Translations under genes and position numbers: made by a program
Shown here: in pieces, positions 1 to 9,522 of the stretch
Position numbering within the stretch: the stretch's first letter is position 1
Layout of the letters: each line of letters starts with the position of its first letter
The notes under the pieces: generated by a model
Database searches by the model: none
The model's input: only the letters and a program-made list of their open reading frames with translations
What the model was told of the DNA's origin: nothing
Assembly: GCF_005144585.1 (NCBI RefSeq)
Contig: NZ_SSMQ01000027.1
Coordinates: 62,001 to 126,000, forward strand
Reading direction: 5' to 3'
DNA: 64,000 nucleotides
From: Polyangium fumosum
GTDB lineage: Bacteria > Myxococcota_A > Polyangia > Polyangiales > Polyangiaceae

Positions 1-33
1 GGCTTGCACGCCATCTTCTAGGGTGACGTCGCC

Positions 34-1578
34 ATGACTTCGCGCCGCGCGTTCGTTTCGTCGTTGCATCTGCGTCTGTGGATCGTCGGGGCCCTGCGGT
101 TCTTTCGGCTTGGGCTGCTGGGGCTCGTCGCGCTTGGCGTTTCGGTATGGCTCCTCGGGTGCGGCGCGGCGACGCGCGTGCCGACGGAGGCGTGGGCGCA
201 GGAGGTACACGGCAAGAGCGTATTTCGCGTCTGCCGGCGTCATCCCCGCGTCGGCGCGCATGCGCGCACCTGGTACGAGGTCGGGGACGGGGTGCATCGA
301 CCGGCATTCGAGCCGCTCGAAAAGCTTCTGGAAAACCCTTCGGTCAAGGCGGTCTTCATCCATGACCCCCACGCGCCGCCCGAGAGCCGGAGGCTCCTCG
401 GGCTCGCGTACCAGGATCTGCCCTGCGATAAGCCACCGCCACCGCCGCCGCCTCCGGAGAAGATTGCGGCAAAAGAGCCGGATGCCGCGCCGGCCAAGCG
501 TACGACCGTCCGAACCGAGACGCGGACGTCGGCGATAAGGCCCTGCGAGAGGTCTCGCAATAGGCCACCCGATCCGCGTCTCCTCGGGCAAACGCCCACG
601 CCCGCCCCTGCGCCGGGGATGAGCGCGCCGTGTCCGCCGCCTCCGCCCGGGAATACATACGAGGAACAGAAAGTCAACCTGGCGCGGAGGGACGCCGAGG
701 AGGAGGCGAGGCGCACGGGGGAGCGGATCGGGCGCGAATGGGGGGCGACGCTGGGCAAGGCGGATGAACTGCCGAAGACCTTTGACCGCCTGTTTGTGGG
801 GTTGGGGAAGGAGGGAGAATTCAAGAAGTTATTCCAGCAGGCCCCCCCCGAACGCGCCGAGCAGATTCAGGCCGATCTGGCCAGACAACTGAATGCAATC
901 CCCGACCTGCCGACGTACGACGACGAGCGGCTCGCCAGGATCGCGTGGGAGGCCTTCCTCAAGGGGTATGGCAGAGGCTGGGCGGACGCCGAGCTGAAGG
1001 CCGCGATTCTGAACGCCCTGGCGGACACGGCATTGACGCTCGCCACCATGGGAGCGGGGGCCCTGGAGACTGCGGGGGCGAGGGCGCTGCGGGCGGCTCA
1101 GCAGAGGTTACGAAGCATGCCGGTGTTCCTGCCGAGCGCGGCGGGCGGACCGGGCGGGTTCTTGCGGCGGCCGAAGCTGCCGGGTCCGCCGGCCGCGAGC
1201 CCGCCGAAGGCAGCGGCGCCGCCCCGTGGGACGACGGTCACGACGACGACGAAGCCGGTGTCAACAGCGGCCGGGGGGACGCAGCCGGCGCCAGCGGCGA
1301 GCGCTTCACCTCGCGTAAGAACACCAACCAGGGAGCAACGGGAGGCTGCTCTTGCGCGATCCAAGGGGCCGGATGGGGTTGAACGATGCACCCACTGTGA
1401 CACACCTCTCGAACGACAGGCAGGGAAGCCTAATTCTGCCGAAATCGATCACAGAAAGCCATTCGTCAAAGGTGGACAAACAACGGACTCGAACCTCGAT
1501 GCAGCATGCCGTACGTGTAATCGTTCGAAGGGCCCCAAAGAGCTTGGCGCAGAGTGGACGCCCCCAAACAAGCGATGA
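34..1578 (+). CDS. Lipoprotein with C-terminal HNH nuclease (polymorphic toxin-like)
   Basis: 514 aa. A hydrophobic stretch at about residues 26-42 ends in a lipobox-like LLGC, so Cys43 is a candidate lipidated residue. Next come a Pro-rich segment (about 130-215), a charged helical region (about 220-375) and a Pro/Ala linker. The last 65 residues are an HNH nuclease: Cys452-x2-Cys455, the catalytic-type Asp472-His473, and Cys492-x2-Cys495-Asn496, which is a zinc-stabilised HNH layout. A constant N-terminus, a linker and a C-terminal nuclease is the polymorphic-toxin plan, with DNA as the likely target. An in-frame stop at 19-21 lies 12 bases before the ATG, so the start is constrained. The nuclease segment is clearly less GC-rich than the linker. 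Nuclease activity is family knowledge and secretion is inferred. Confidence 0.72.
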   Translation: MTSRRAFVSSLHLRLWIVGALRFFRLGLLGLVALGVSVWLLGCGAATRVPTEAWAQEVHGKSVFRVCRRHPRVGAHARTWYEVGDGVHRPAFEPLEKLLENPSVKAVFIHDPHAPPESRRLLGLAYQDLPCDKPPPPPPPPEKIAAKEPDAAPAKRTTVRTETRTSAIRPCERSRNRPPDPRLLGQTPTPAPAPGMSAPCPPPPPGNTYEEQKVNLARRDAEEEARRTGERIGREWGATLGKADELPKTFDRLFVGLGKEGEFKKLFQQAPPERAEQIQADLARQLNAIPDLPTYDDERLARIAWEAFLKGYGRGWADAELKAAILNALADTALTLATMGAGALETAGARALRAAQQRLRSMPVFLPSAAGGPGGFLRRPKLPGPPAASPPKAAAPPRGTTVTTTTKPVSTAAGGTQPAPAASASPRVRTPTREQREAALARSKGPDGVERCTHCDTPLERQAGKPNSAEIDHRKPFVKGGQTTDSNLDAACRTCNRSKGPKELGAEWTPPNKR

Positions 1579-1584
1579 GAGAGC

Positions 1585-1893
1585 ATGAAAGACGTAACCG
1601 TTGATGCATCGCCGTTGGTTCGAAGGATTCGCGAGGCGCTCAGCGCGCGCACGCCATTCGATGGCAAGGTGCGCATCAGCGTCGCAGATGAACCCAGGTG
1701 GGAGACCACGAACTCGGGCGACCAAGTCCTTGTACGCTGGGCATGTTGGACGCTGGAGCGAAACGGCGTCGAGCTCACCGAACCCGTATTCGAAGTCCTT
1801 TGCAAGGACATCACGCGACAAAGTCTTGCTGACGATCTGTCGAGCCGTTTTCCTGGCGTGGAGATCGAGGTGGATAACGCAATCGAGCTGTAG
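1585..1893 (+). CDS. Putative immunity protein for the HNH toxin
   Basis: 102 aa, starting 6 bases after the nuclease gene stops, with GAGAG just before the ATG. I do not recognise the family. It is small, has no signal peptide or membrane segment, and is acidic overall with an Asp/Glu-rich C-terminus (LSSRFPGVEIEVDNAIEL). The call as immunity protein rests on position alone: one small cytosolic gene directly after a toxin-like gene and probably co-transcribed. It could be an unrelated small protein. Confidence 0.6.
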   Translation: MKDVTVDASPLVRRIREALSARTPFDGKVRISVADEPRWETTNSGDQVLVRWACWTLERNGVELTEPVFEVLCKDITRQSLADDLSSRFPGVEIEVDNAIEL

Positions 1894-2062
1894 AGGTGCC
1901 CGCTTCATGGCCGTGCCGGGGGTCCAGTCTCAGCGACGCATCGCTCCAGCAACTGCGTTCGCCGACGCGCGCGGAGCTCGCCGAGATCGAGGCGAACGCG
2001 ATGGCGAACGCGGAGGTCGTTGACCCCGACAAACCTGTCGCGTAGGGTGCGTGGCGAGAGAC

Positions 2063-2746
2063 ATGGACGACCAACTCGACCTCGGTCAGGTGTACGCGTC
2101 GCCCGCCGCGCCGCCGCCCGCCGCGCCCGTCCCCGGCGTGATCTCGCCCTACGACAGGATCGTGAGGTTGTCGTTTCCGGTCGGCGCCGGGATCGGGCTG
2201 GTTCTCGGCAGTGTGGTGTATCTCCGGTCCGCCTACGCGCTGGGCTTCTTCAATGCGCAGAAGAACACCCCGTGGATCACATGCGTCATCGTGCTCCGCG
2301 AGATGGGCCCCGCCTGCGCCATGCTCGCCGTATTCCTCACGGCGGTCCTCGTCCTCCATCGGGCAGGGCGCAGGGCGAGCGGACCCCTCAAGCTCGATCA
2401 CGCGCGCGTGTACCTCGTCCTGGGGACGCTCCCACCCCTCACGGTCGTCACGGCTCCGTTCTGCGTCCTTGGCGCCCTGCTGGTGTGGCTGGCACAATCG
2501 TCGGGGACGACGAGCGAATTTTTTACATCCATTCCTGAATCGGGGGTGAGATGGATGGATCCCGTTTACGGCCTGGCCCAGGCCGCAGGCTGCGGGGTGG
2601 TTCTCACGTGCCTGCTCCGCATCGGGGCAAAGTGGCTCACCACGAAGAAACACGGCCTCGCCCTGAAGCTCTTCGTCGCGTATCTCTCGCTCGCCATACC
2701 GAATGCCGTGCTACGAGTCATCGTCTCGCTCGTGGATCCGGCTTGA
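2063..2746 (+). CDS. Multi-pass membrane protein of unknown function
   Basis: 227 aa from the ATG at 2063, which has a purine-rich GGCGAGAG just upstream; an in-frame GTG at 2051 would add four residues. A short Pro/Ala-rich N-terminus is followed by about five hydrophobic segments, near residues 35-60, 70-100, 120-145, 170-190 and 200-223. I recognise no catalytic motif or family. It follows the toxin/immunity pair on the same strand after about 170 bases with no gene, so a functional link is not established. Confidence 0.6.
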   Translation: MDDQLDLGQVYASPAAPPPAAPVPGVISPYDRIVRLSFPVGAGIGLVLGSVVYLRSAYALGFFNAQKNTPWITCVIVLREMGPACAMLAVFLTAVLVLHRAGRRASGPLKLDHARVYLVLGTLPPLTVVTAPFCVLGALLVWLAQSSGTTSEFFTSIPESGVRWMDPVYGLAQAAGCGVVLTCLLRIGAKWLTTKKHGLALKLFVAYLSLAIPNAVLRVIVSLVDPA

Positions 2747-2822
2747 GTCGGCTCATGGCCGCCCAGGCCGCTCGAAAATCTGGCCTTTTCCCGCGCTTCG
2801 CGCTACCCGTCGGGCTCCCAGC

Positions 2823-5800
2823 ATGAAACCCGGGGACGTCGTCGCGGATCGGTTCGAGCTCGAAAAAGTGGCGGGCTCGGGTGGCATGGGGAAGGTGTTT
2901 CGCGCGAAGGACCGCAAGACGGGCGGGATCGTCGCGCTGAAGGTGCTGTGGGCCCACGCCCACCAGGACACCGAGACACGCTTCGTGCGGGAGGCGGAGC
3001 TGCTCGAAGGGCTCGATCATCCAGGGATCGTGCGGCACATGGCGCACGGGCTCGGCGCCGAGGGAGAGCCGTGGCTCGCGCTCGAGTGGCTGGAAGGCGA
3101 GACGCTCGGCGAGCGGCTGCGGCGCACAGGGCTCGACGCCGCCGAGAGCGTGGGCGTGGCGCGGCGCGTGGCCGAGGCGCTCGGCGTCGCGCACGCGGCG
3201 GGGATCGTGCATCGGGATCTGAAGCCGGCGAACATTTTTCTCGTGGGGCAGAGCGCCACGGATGTGCGTCTGCTCGATTTCGGGATCGCGCGGGTCGAGG
3301 GGGGCGAGGCGCTGACGCACACGGGGTATGTGCTCGGGACCCCCGCGTACATGGCGCCGGAGCAGGCGCGGGGATCAAAGCGGATCGACGCGCGGGCGGA
3401 CGTGTTCGCGCTCGGCTGCGTGCTCTTTCATTGCCTGACGGGGCGGCCGCCGTTCGCGGCGGAGGAGATGCACGCGGCGTTGCTCAAGGTGGTGCTGGAG
3501 GAGGCGCCGCGGGTCTCGTCGTTGCGGACGGGGGTGCCAGAGGCGCTCGACGCGCTCGTCGCGCGGATGCTGGCGAAGGCGCCGAAGGATCGGCCGAAGG
3601 ACGGGATCGCAGCGGCGGCGGAGATCGCGGCGCTCGGGATCATCGAGGACACGGACGCGATCGAGGCGAGCCTGCGGCCGAGCGGGCTGACGGGCAAGGA
3701 GCGGCGCGTGGTCTCGCTCGTGCTCACGAAATTGCCGGCGGGCGAGCGGGCGCCGCGGGCAGGGGAGAGCGAGGTTTTCGCGCCGACGCTCGAGCTCGCA
3801 GGGGCCGAGACGGCCATCGAGGCGGGCGGGCGGGCGCGGTCGCTGGAGGCGATTGTCGAGCGGTATGGCGGGCGGCTCGACGCGCTTTCGGATGGAACGC
3901 TCGTGGTGAGCCTTTTGTCGACGGGCGCGGCGACGGATCAAGCGGCGCGGGCCGCGCGGTCGGCGCTGGATTTGCGGGCGGCATTGCCGGAGGCGCCGAT
4001 GGCGCTCGTGGCGGGCGCGGAGGTGTCGTCCGAGGGGCTGCCGATGGGCGCGGTGATCGAGCGCGGCGTGCGGCTGCTCGGGAAAAAGGCGGCCGCGGGG
4101 AAGGCGCCGCCGATCCGGCTCGACGACGTGATGGCGGGGCTGCTCGACGTGCGGTTCGACGTCGACGGCGACGAGGGGGGGCTCTACCTGCGCGGCGAGC
4201 GTGACGTGGCGGAGGCGGCGCGCACGTTGCTCGGGCGGCCCACGCATTGCGTCGGGCGCGAGAGCGAGATGGCGATCCTGATGGCGCTCGTCGACGAATG
4301 CTTCGACGAGCCGCTCTCGCGCGCGGCGGTGATCCTCGCGGCGCCGGGCATGGGCAAGAGCCGGCTCCGGCACGAGCTTTTGCGAAAAGTCCGCGAGCAA
4401 CGTGATTCGATTGGCGTATGGGTGGGGCAGGGCGATCCGATGAGCCAGAATTCGCCCTTTGCGCTGGTCGGACAGATGCTGCGCGGGCAAGCGGGGTTGT
4501 CCGGGGGGATGCCGCTCGACGTGCAGCGGCAGCGGCTGCGCGCGCGGCTCGGGCGGCACCTCGCGGGCAAGGCGCTCGAACGCGCGATGATGTTCCTCGG
4601 CCCGCTCGCGGGCGTGGCGCCGGTGGACGAGGAGAGCATCGAGCTGCGCGCGGCGCGGCGGGATCCTCTGCTCATGGGGGATCAGATCCGGGCCGCGTGG
4701 GAGGATTTGCTGCGCGTCGAGACGGACGAGCGGCCGGCGATGTTGATCCTCGAGGATCTGCATTGGGGCGACCGGCCCACGGTCAAGCTCGTCGACGAGA
4801 TGCTGCGCGCGTTGCCCGAGCGGCCGATTTTCGTGCTGGCGCTGTCGCGGCCGGATTTGCCGGAGATCTTTCCGCGGCTCTGGGAAGGGCGGCCCTTGCA
4901 GGAGATCCGGCTGAAGGAGCTTTCGAAGAAAGCGGCCGAGCGGCTCGTGCGGGAGGTGCTCGGGGACCGGATTCCGGATGCAATGGTGGCGCGGCTCGTG
5001 GAGCGGGCCGGGGGCAATGCGTTTTACCTGGAGGAGCTGATCCGCGCGGCGGAGAGCGGGCGGGCCGCGGAGCTGCCGGAGACGGTGCTGGCGATGGTCG
5101 AGGCGCGGCTCATCGCGCTTGCCCCCGAGGCGCGGCGGCTGCTCCGGGCCGGGAGCGTGTTCGGGCAGGTGTTCTGGCGCGGCGGGGCCGCGGCGCTGCT
5201 CGGCGAGGGGTTACGCGAGGACGCGCTCGCGCCGATGCTCGCGGATCTCTGCGCGCGTGAGCTCGTGGTGAAGCGGGCGCAGAGCCGTTTTCCCGCGCAG
5301 GAGGAGGTTGCGTTCCGGCATGCGCTCGTGCGCGAGGCGGCCTATGCGGCGCTGACGGAGGCGGATCGGGCGCTCGGGCACGCGCTCGCGGGGGCCTGGC
5401 TGGAGGAGGCGGGGGAGCGGGACGCAGTTGTCCTGGCAGAACATTACGAGCGCGGGGGCGTGCCGGCGCGGGCGGCGACGTGGTACCGGCGGGCGGCGGA
5501 GCAGGCGCTCGAAGGGAACGATTTCCGGGCGGCGATCGAGCGGGCCGAGAAGGGGGCGCGGGGCGCGTCGGCCGAGGCGCGCGGGGAGCTCGCGTGGATC
5601 CAGGCGGAGGCGTTTCGCTGGCTCGGGGAGGCGGCCGAGGCGTCGGCGCGCGCGGCGCGCGCGATGCAAGCGCTGCCGCGGGGCAGCGGGGCGTGGTACG
5701 GGGCGGCGGCGACGGCAGCGTCGATGCTGGTCCGGCTCGGGCAAAAGGACGCGCTGGAGGATCTCGCGAAGGCGGTGCGGTCGCCGGGCGCGGAGGCGAT

Positions 5801-6743
5801 GGGTTCGTCGGCGCCGGCGGTGAGCGCGGTGGCGCACGTGGCGGCGTCGTTGCTTCACGCGGGGGAACACGCGGGGGCCGAGGAGCTCATCGGGCAGCTC
5901 GGCATGGTGGCGTGGCCGATCGCGGAGCGGGATCAGGGGGTGGCGGCGCGGCTTTATGCATTGCATGCGTCGCGGGCGCTCTGCGCGGGGGATCCGGCGG
6001 CGTCGCTGCTCGCGACCGAGCGGAGCATTCCGGCGTTCCTCGCGACGGGCAACCGGCGGGACGCGTGCGTGGGGCGGGTGAACGCGGCGCACGCGCGGAT
6101 TCAGCTCGGGCTTTTCGCCGAGGCGGAGCGGGATCTCGTGGAGCTCCTGGGCGAGGCGCGGCGGCTCGGGCTTTCCAACGTGGCGGCGCTCGCGAAGCAG
6201 AACCTAGGGCCCGCGCTGGCGGCGCGCGGGGCGCTCGAAGAGGCCGAGAAACACGTGCGCGAGGCGATCGCCGATTTCGCGAAACAATCGAACCGGCGGC
6301 AGGAGGGGCGGGCGCGGATTTACCTGTCCGCGCTTTTGCTCGCGCGGGGCGACCTGGAGGCGGCGGAGATCGAGGCCGAGAGCGCGGCCGAGGCGCTCGC
6401 GGCGATCGGGCCGCTCCGGGCCTTCGCGCTCGCGGCGTGGGCGCGCGCGCTCCTCGCGCAGGGCAACTGGCCGTCGGGCCTCGGCATTGCAGGGGCGGCG
6501 ATGGGGCTTTTTGCGTCGCTCGGGGGCATGGAGGAGGGCGAGGCGCTCCTCCGGCTCGTGTATGCCGAGGCGCTGGTCGCGTCGGGGAGCGCGGCGAGCG
6601 GGAAGACCGCGATGTTCCAGGCGCGCACCCGGCTGCTCGCGCGGGCGAATCGAATGACGGACGGCGCCATGCGGGAAAGTTTTCTGGAGCGGGTGCCCGA
6701 GAATGCCCGCACCATGGAGCGCGGGCGCGAGCTTGGCGCCTGA
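2823..6743 (+). CDS. Ser/Thr protein kinase with cyclase-like, AAA-type ATPase and helical repeat domains
   Basis: 1306 aa from the ATG at 2823. The open frame extends 40 codons further upstream, but that part is not kinase-like. Residues 9-275 are a Hanks-type kinase: Gly loop GSGGMG, Lys40 in VALK, catalytic loop HRDLKPAN with Asp132, DFG at 152-154, then GTPAYMAPEQ. Residues about 290-470 look like a degenerate class III nucleotidyl cyclase domain (ERRVVSLVL...GGRLDALSDGTLVV) without an obvious metal-binding pair. Residues about 475-780 are an AAA_16-like ATPase with Walker A APGMGKS (507-513) and Walker B LILEDLHW (641-648). The rest is helical and TPR-like. This is a known myxobacterial signalling architecture; substrate and signal are unknown. 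Confidence 0.9.
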   Translation: MKPGDVVADRFELEKVAGSGGMGKVFRAKDRKTGGIVALKVLWAHAHQDTETRFVREAELLEGLDHPGIVRHMAHGLGAEGEPWLALEWLEGETLGERLRRTGLDAAESVGVARRVAEALGVAHAAGIVHRDLKPANIFLVGQSATDVRLLDFGIARVEGGEALTHTGYVLGTPAYMAPEQARGSKRIDARADVFALGCVLFHCLTGRPPFAAEEMHAALLKVVLEEAPRVSSLRTGVPEALDALVARMLAKAPKDRPKDGIAAAAEIAALGIIEDTDAIEASLRPSGLTGKERRVVSLVLTKLPAGERAPRAGESEVFAPTLELAGAETAIEAGGRARSLEAIVERYGGRLDALSDGTLVVSLLSTGAATDQAARAARSALDLRAALPEAPMALVAGAEVSSEGLPMGAVIERGVRLLGKKAAAGKAPPIRLDDVMAGLLDVRFDVDGDEGGLYLRGERDVAEAARTLLGRPTHCVGRESEMAILMALVDECFDEPLSRAAVILAAPGMGKSRLRHELLRKVREQRDSIGVWVGQGDPMSQNSPFALVGQMLRGQAGLSGGMPLDVQRQRLRARLGRHLAGKALERAMMFLGPLAGVAPVDEESIELRAARRDPLLMGDQIRAAWEDLLRVETDERPAMLILEDLHWGDRPTVKLVDEMLRALPERPIFVLALSRPDLPEIFPRLWEGRPLQEIRLKELSKKAAERLVREVLGDRIPDAMVARLVERAGGNAFYLEELIRAAESGRAAELPETVLAMVEARLIALAPEARRLLRAGSVFGQVFWRGGAAALLGEGLREDALAPMLADLCARELVVKRAQSRFPAQEEVAFRHALVREAAYAALTEADRALGHALAGAWLEEAGERDAVVLAEHYERGGVPARAATWYRRAAEQALEGNDFRAAIERAEKGARGASAEARGELAWIQAEAFRWLGEAAEASARAARAMQALPRGSGAWYGAAATAASMLVRLGQKDALEDLAKAVRSPGAEAMGSSAPAVSAVAHVAASLLHAGEHAGAEELIGQLGMVAWPIAERDQGVAARLYALHASRALCAGDPAASLLATERSIPAFLATGNRRDACVGRVNAAHARIQLGLFAEAERDLVELLGEARRLGLSNVAALAKQNLGPALAARGALEEAEKHVREAIADFAKQSNRRQEGRARIYLSALLLARGDLEAAEIEAESAAEALAAIGPLRAFALAAWARALLAQGNWPSGLGIAGAAMGLFASLGGMEEGEALLRLVYAEALVASGSAASGKTAMFQARTRLLARANRMTDGAMRESFLERVPENARTMERGRELGA

Positions 6744-6905
6744 ACCGACGCGCGCCGTGACGCCGTAGGTCGGGGGCGCCGGCCTTGTGCCAGCGTGGGC
6801 CACGGGGACGGCGAGAAAAGAAACGAGCTTCGATGCTGAAATCGTGTGCCCACGGCCGGGGCATGCGGCTTGCTCGGCTTCGCCACCTCGCTTCGGGAGG
6901 TCTTC

Positions 6906-8510
6906 ATGAACCAACGGTCGATGCGCGCGCTCGTCTTCCTTCCTTTGTTGGTGGCTTCGCTCGGTGGGAGCATCGCCGCTTGTCTTGCCGTGGATGACAA
7001 CTCGGTCAGCACGGGCGGGTTCGACGAGTCGTCGACCGGAGACGGGCCTGCGGGATCGGTGGGCGTGGGCGGCTCCGGGGGGGGATTCAATGGGGGCGGC
7101 GGTTCCAGTGGGGGGGGCGGCGCGGGCGAGTTCCCGGGGGAGCCTGCGCCGGATCCGGCCGCGCCGCCCGCGCAAGGCCCGGATGCGGGCACGGACGCCG
7201 CCGCCCCGGAGTTCACCTGTGAAGGGCTCGATTCGTCGAAGCCCGTCGTCCTTTATCTCTCGGCCGACGATTCCAATTCGATGGGCTCTCCCGTCCACGT
7301 GCGCGAGCTGCTCGGCCAAGGCATCGAGCCCATGGCCCAGGAGATCCGCACGTACGAGTTCCTCAATTATTATCGAATCCAGTACGCCGCGCCGCCCGCG
7401 GGCAAGCTCGCGCTCTTCCCGGAGCTCGCGAATACCGCGGTGGTGAACGAGTTCGATTTCCAGATCGCCGTGCGCTCGTACGATGCCGTCAAGCCGCGGC
7501 GCCCGATGACGGTGACGTTCGTGCTCGATACCTCGGGCTCGATGGGCGGCCCCGGCATCGAGCGCGAGCGGGCGGCGGTGAAGGCCATCGCCGCGAGCCT
7601 CCAGGAGGGCGACATCGTCAATGCCGTCACCTGGAACACGAGCAACAACGTGGTGATGGCCGGCCACGTGGTGACGGGGCCAAACGACCCGGAGGTCGTG
7701 TACCTGGCGAACGAGCTCACGGCGAGCGGCGGGACGGACCTGCACAGCGGGCTCGTGAAAGGGTATGAGCTCGCCGAGCTGAATTATGGTCCGGGGCGGC
7801 TGAACCGCGTGGTGCTGATCAGCGACGGCGGGGCGAACGTGGGGCAGACGGACGCCGATTTCATCGGCCAGAAATCGAAGGACGCCGACAAGGAGGGCAT
7901 TTACCTGGTCGGCGTGGGCACGGGGCCCGGCGGATCGTATGACGATCGGCTGATGGACGTCGTGACCGACAAGGGGCGCGGCGCGTACGTCTATCTCGAC
8001 AGCATCGGCGAGGCGTCGCGTATGTTCGTCGATCGGTTCGACGAGACGATGGAGATCGCGGCGCGCGGCGTGCAGGTCGAGCTGACGATGCCGTGGTACT
8101 TCCAGATGCACAAGTTCTACGGCGAGGAGTATTCGGAGAATCCCGAGGAGGTCGAGCCGCAGCACCTCGCGCCGAGCGACGCGATGATTTTCAATCAGGT
8201 GCTGAAGGCCTGCGATCCGGCGCAGATCGTCGCGACCGATACCATCACCGTGCGGGCGCGCTGGAAGACGCCGCTCACGTACCTCGACCAGGAGACCGAG
8301 GTGACGACGACGGTGGGGGATCTGCTCGCGGCGCAAAAAGCGGGGCTGCCCAAGGCCAAGGCCATCGTCGCGTTCGCCGAGGCGCTGAAATCGCCGACGG
8401 CGCAAAACCTCGCCGACGCGTATGCGCTGGCGAGCGCGGCGAACGTGAGCGGAAGCGATCCCGAGCTGCTCGAGATCGTGGGCCTCATTCAGAAGCACCC
8501 GCAGTATTGA
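6906..8510 (+). CDS. VWA-domain lipoprotein (YfbK-like)
   Basis: 534 aa. The ATG at 6906 follows GGGAGG with good spacing. A signal peptide ends in IAAC, so Cys26 should be lipidated, and a Gly-rich linker follows. Residues about 115-165 (EIRTYEFLNYYRIQYA) resemble the N-terminal domain of YfbK-type proteins. The VWA domain begins at about 200, with MIDAS motif D208-T-S-G-S, then a conserved Thr in SGGTDL and SDGGAN. The C-terminal part matches the extension usual in this family. Such proteins are envelope-anchored metal-dependent adhesion or scaffold proteins; the partner is unknown. Confidence 0.85.
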   Translation: MNQRSMRALVFLPLLVASLGGSIAACLAVDDNSVSTGGFDESSTGDGPAGSVGVGGSGGGFNGGGGSSGGGGAGEFPGEPAPDPAAPPAQGPDAGTDAAAPEFTCEGLDSSKPVVLYLSADDSNSMGSPVHVRELLGQGIEPMAQEIRTYEFLNYYRIQYAAPPAGKLALFPELANTAVVNEFDFQIAVRSYDAVKPRRPMTVTFVLDTSGSMGGPGIERERAAVKAIAASLQEGDIVNAVTWNTSNNVVMAGHVVTGPNDPEVVYLANELTASGGTDLHSGLVKGYELAELNYGPGRLNRVVLISDGGANVGQTDADFIGQKSKDADKEGIYLVGVGTGPGGSYDDRLMDVVTDKGRGAYVYLDSIGEASRMFVDRFDETMEIAARGVQVELTMPWYFQMHKFYGEEYSENPEEVEPQHLAPSDAMIFNQVLKACDPAQIVATDTITVRARWKTPLTYLDQETEVTTTVGDLLAAQKAGLPKAKAIVAFAEALKSPTAQNLADAYALASAANVSGSDPELLEIVGLIQKHPQY

Positions 8511-8546
8511 TGCCCGCGTAGCGACCTTAGGGCGTCTCCCGACGGC

Positions 8547-8573
8547 ATGGAGGCCCTTGCGTAGGGCCTCCAT
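8547..8573. terminator. Perfect 11-bp hairpin after the VWA gene
   Basis: Two exactly complementary 11-base arms (8547-8557 and 8563-8573) flank a 5-base loop, 37 bases after the VWA stop codon. There is no clear T-tract. The position suggests a transcription terminator or an RNA-stabilising 3' hairpin. Confidence 0.6.
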
Positions 8574-8712
8574 CCATTCGCTCCTACACGCCCACGTCCA
8601 TTTACTGCTTTGCCAGGTTCGCCACATCAGGGGCGTGGCGCTGGGTATATGTCCATGGTACCCCCTGAGACCATTACAATTCGATCGGCCTTTTCGGCCG
8701 GCGGAGGGTGGC

Positions 8713-9510
8713 ATGGACGGTGGTGGAGTCGACCGCGGACCTGCTGCAGAGGCCGCCATTTTGCGCTCGCTGCTCGATAACCTGGACGTCGTCGTCTGGG
8801 CCATCGACCCTCAGGGGTACATGAGGTTCCACGACGGGAGAGCCGCGCGGAGCGAGGGCGATCTGACGGGGAAAAACGTTCACGATCTCTATACCCCCGA
8901 GGTCAACGTGTGGCTGAACCGCGCGCTCCAGGGCGAGGCGCACCGCAAGATCACGGAGCCCACGCCGGGTCATTTTTGGGAGAGCTGGTATACGCCGGTC
9001 AAGGACGAGAACGGCGTGGTGACCGGCGTGATCGGGATGTCGATCGACGTCTCCGAGGCGCAAAAGGCGCAGCGCGAGCTTTCGCAGAAGCTCGAGGTGA
9101 TCGAGCGGCAGCAGGACGTGATCCGGAACCTGGAGACGCCGGTGCTCGAGGTATGGGAGGGCGTGATCGCGCTGCCGCTCGTGGGGATCATCGATTCGAG
9201 CCGCGCCGCGCGGGTGATGAACGATCTGCTCGCGGCGGTCTCGCGCACGAACGCACGTTTCGTGCTGCTCGATTTGACCGGCGTCGATGTCGTGGATACG
9301 GCGACGGCGAACTACCTCATCGGCATGGTGCGCGCGATCGGGCTCCTCGGCGCGTGCGGGGTCGTCACGGGCATCCGGCCGAACGTGGCGCAGACGATCG
9401 TGTCGATCGGAATGGATCTCTCGTCCTTGAAGACGCTCGGGACCCTGCGGCAAGGGCTGTCGTATTGCATCCGGCAAATGGCGACGCAGAAGAAGGAGCC
9501 GGCGTTCTGA
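8713..9510 (+). CDS. PAS-STAS protein, RsbR-type stressosome co-antagonist
   Basis: 265 aa. GGAGGG lies directly upstream of the ATG at 8713; the open frame extends 52 codons further but that part is not protein-like. Residues about 12-125 are a PAS sensor domain (VVVWAIDPQGYMRFHDG through GVIGMSIDVSEAQ). A short coiled linker leads to a STAS domain at about 145-260, with LLDLTGVDVVDTATANYL and GIRPNVAQTIVSIGMDL, the pattern of RsbR-type co-antagonists whose Thr residues are phosphorylated. No RsbS or RsbT gene is nearby, so it probably works with partners elsewhere or as an orphan sensor. Confidence 0.85.
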   Translation: MDGGGVDRGPAAEAAILRSLLDNLDVVVWAIDPQGYMRFHDGRAARSEGDLTGKNVHDLYTPEVNVWLNRALQGEAHRKITEPTPGHFWESWYTPVKDENGVVTGVIGMSIDVSEAQKAQRELSQKLEVIERQQDVIRNLETPVLEVWEGVIALPLVGIIDSSRAARVMNDLLAAVSRTNARFVLLDLTGVDVVDTATANYLIGMVRAIGLLGACGVVTGIRPNVAQTIVSIGMDLSSLKTLGTLRQGLSYCIRQMATQKKEPAF

Positions 9511-9522
9511 CGGGAATTGGGG

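Noticed and set aside
1-21. End of an upstream gene
   Set aside because: Six codons before a TAG are open, which is too little to support a call, though the toxin gene's partner could lie there.
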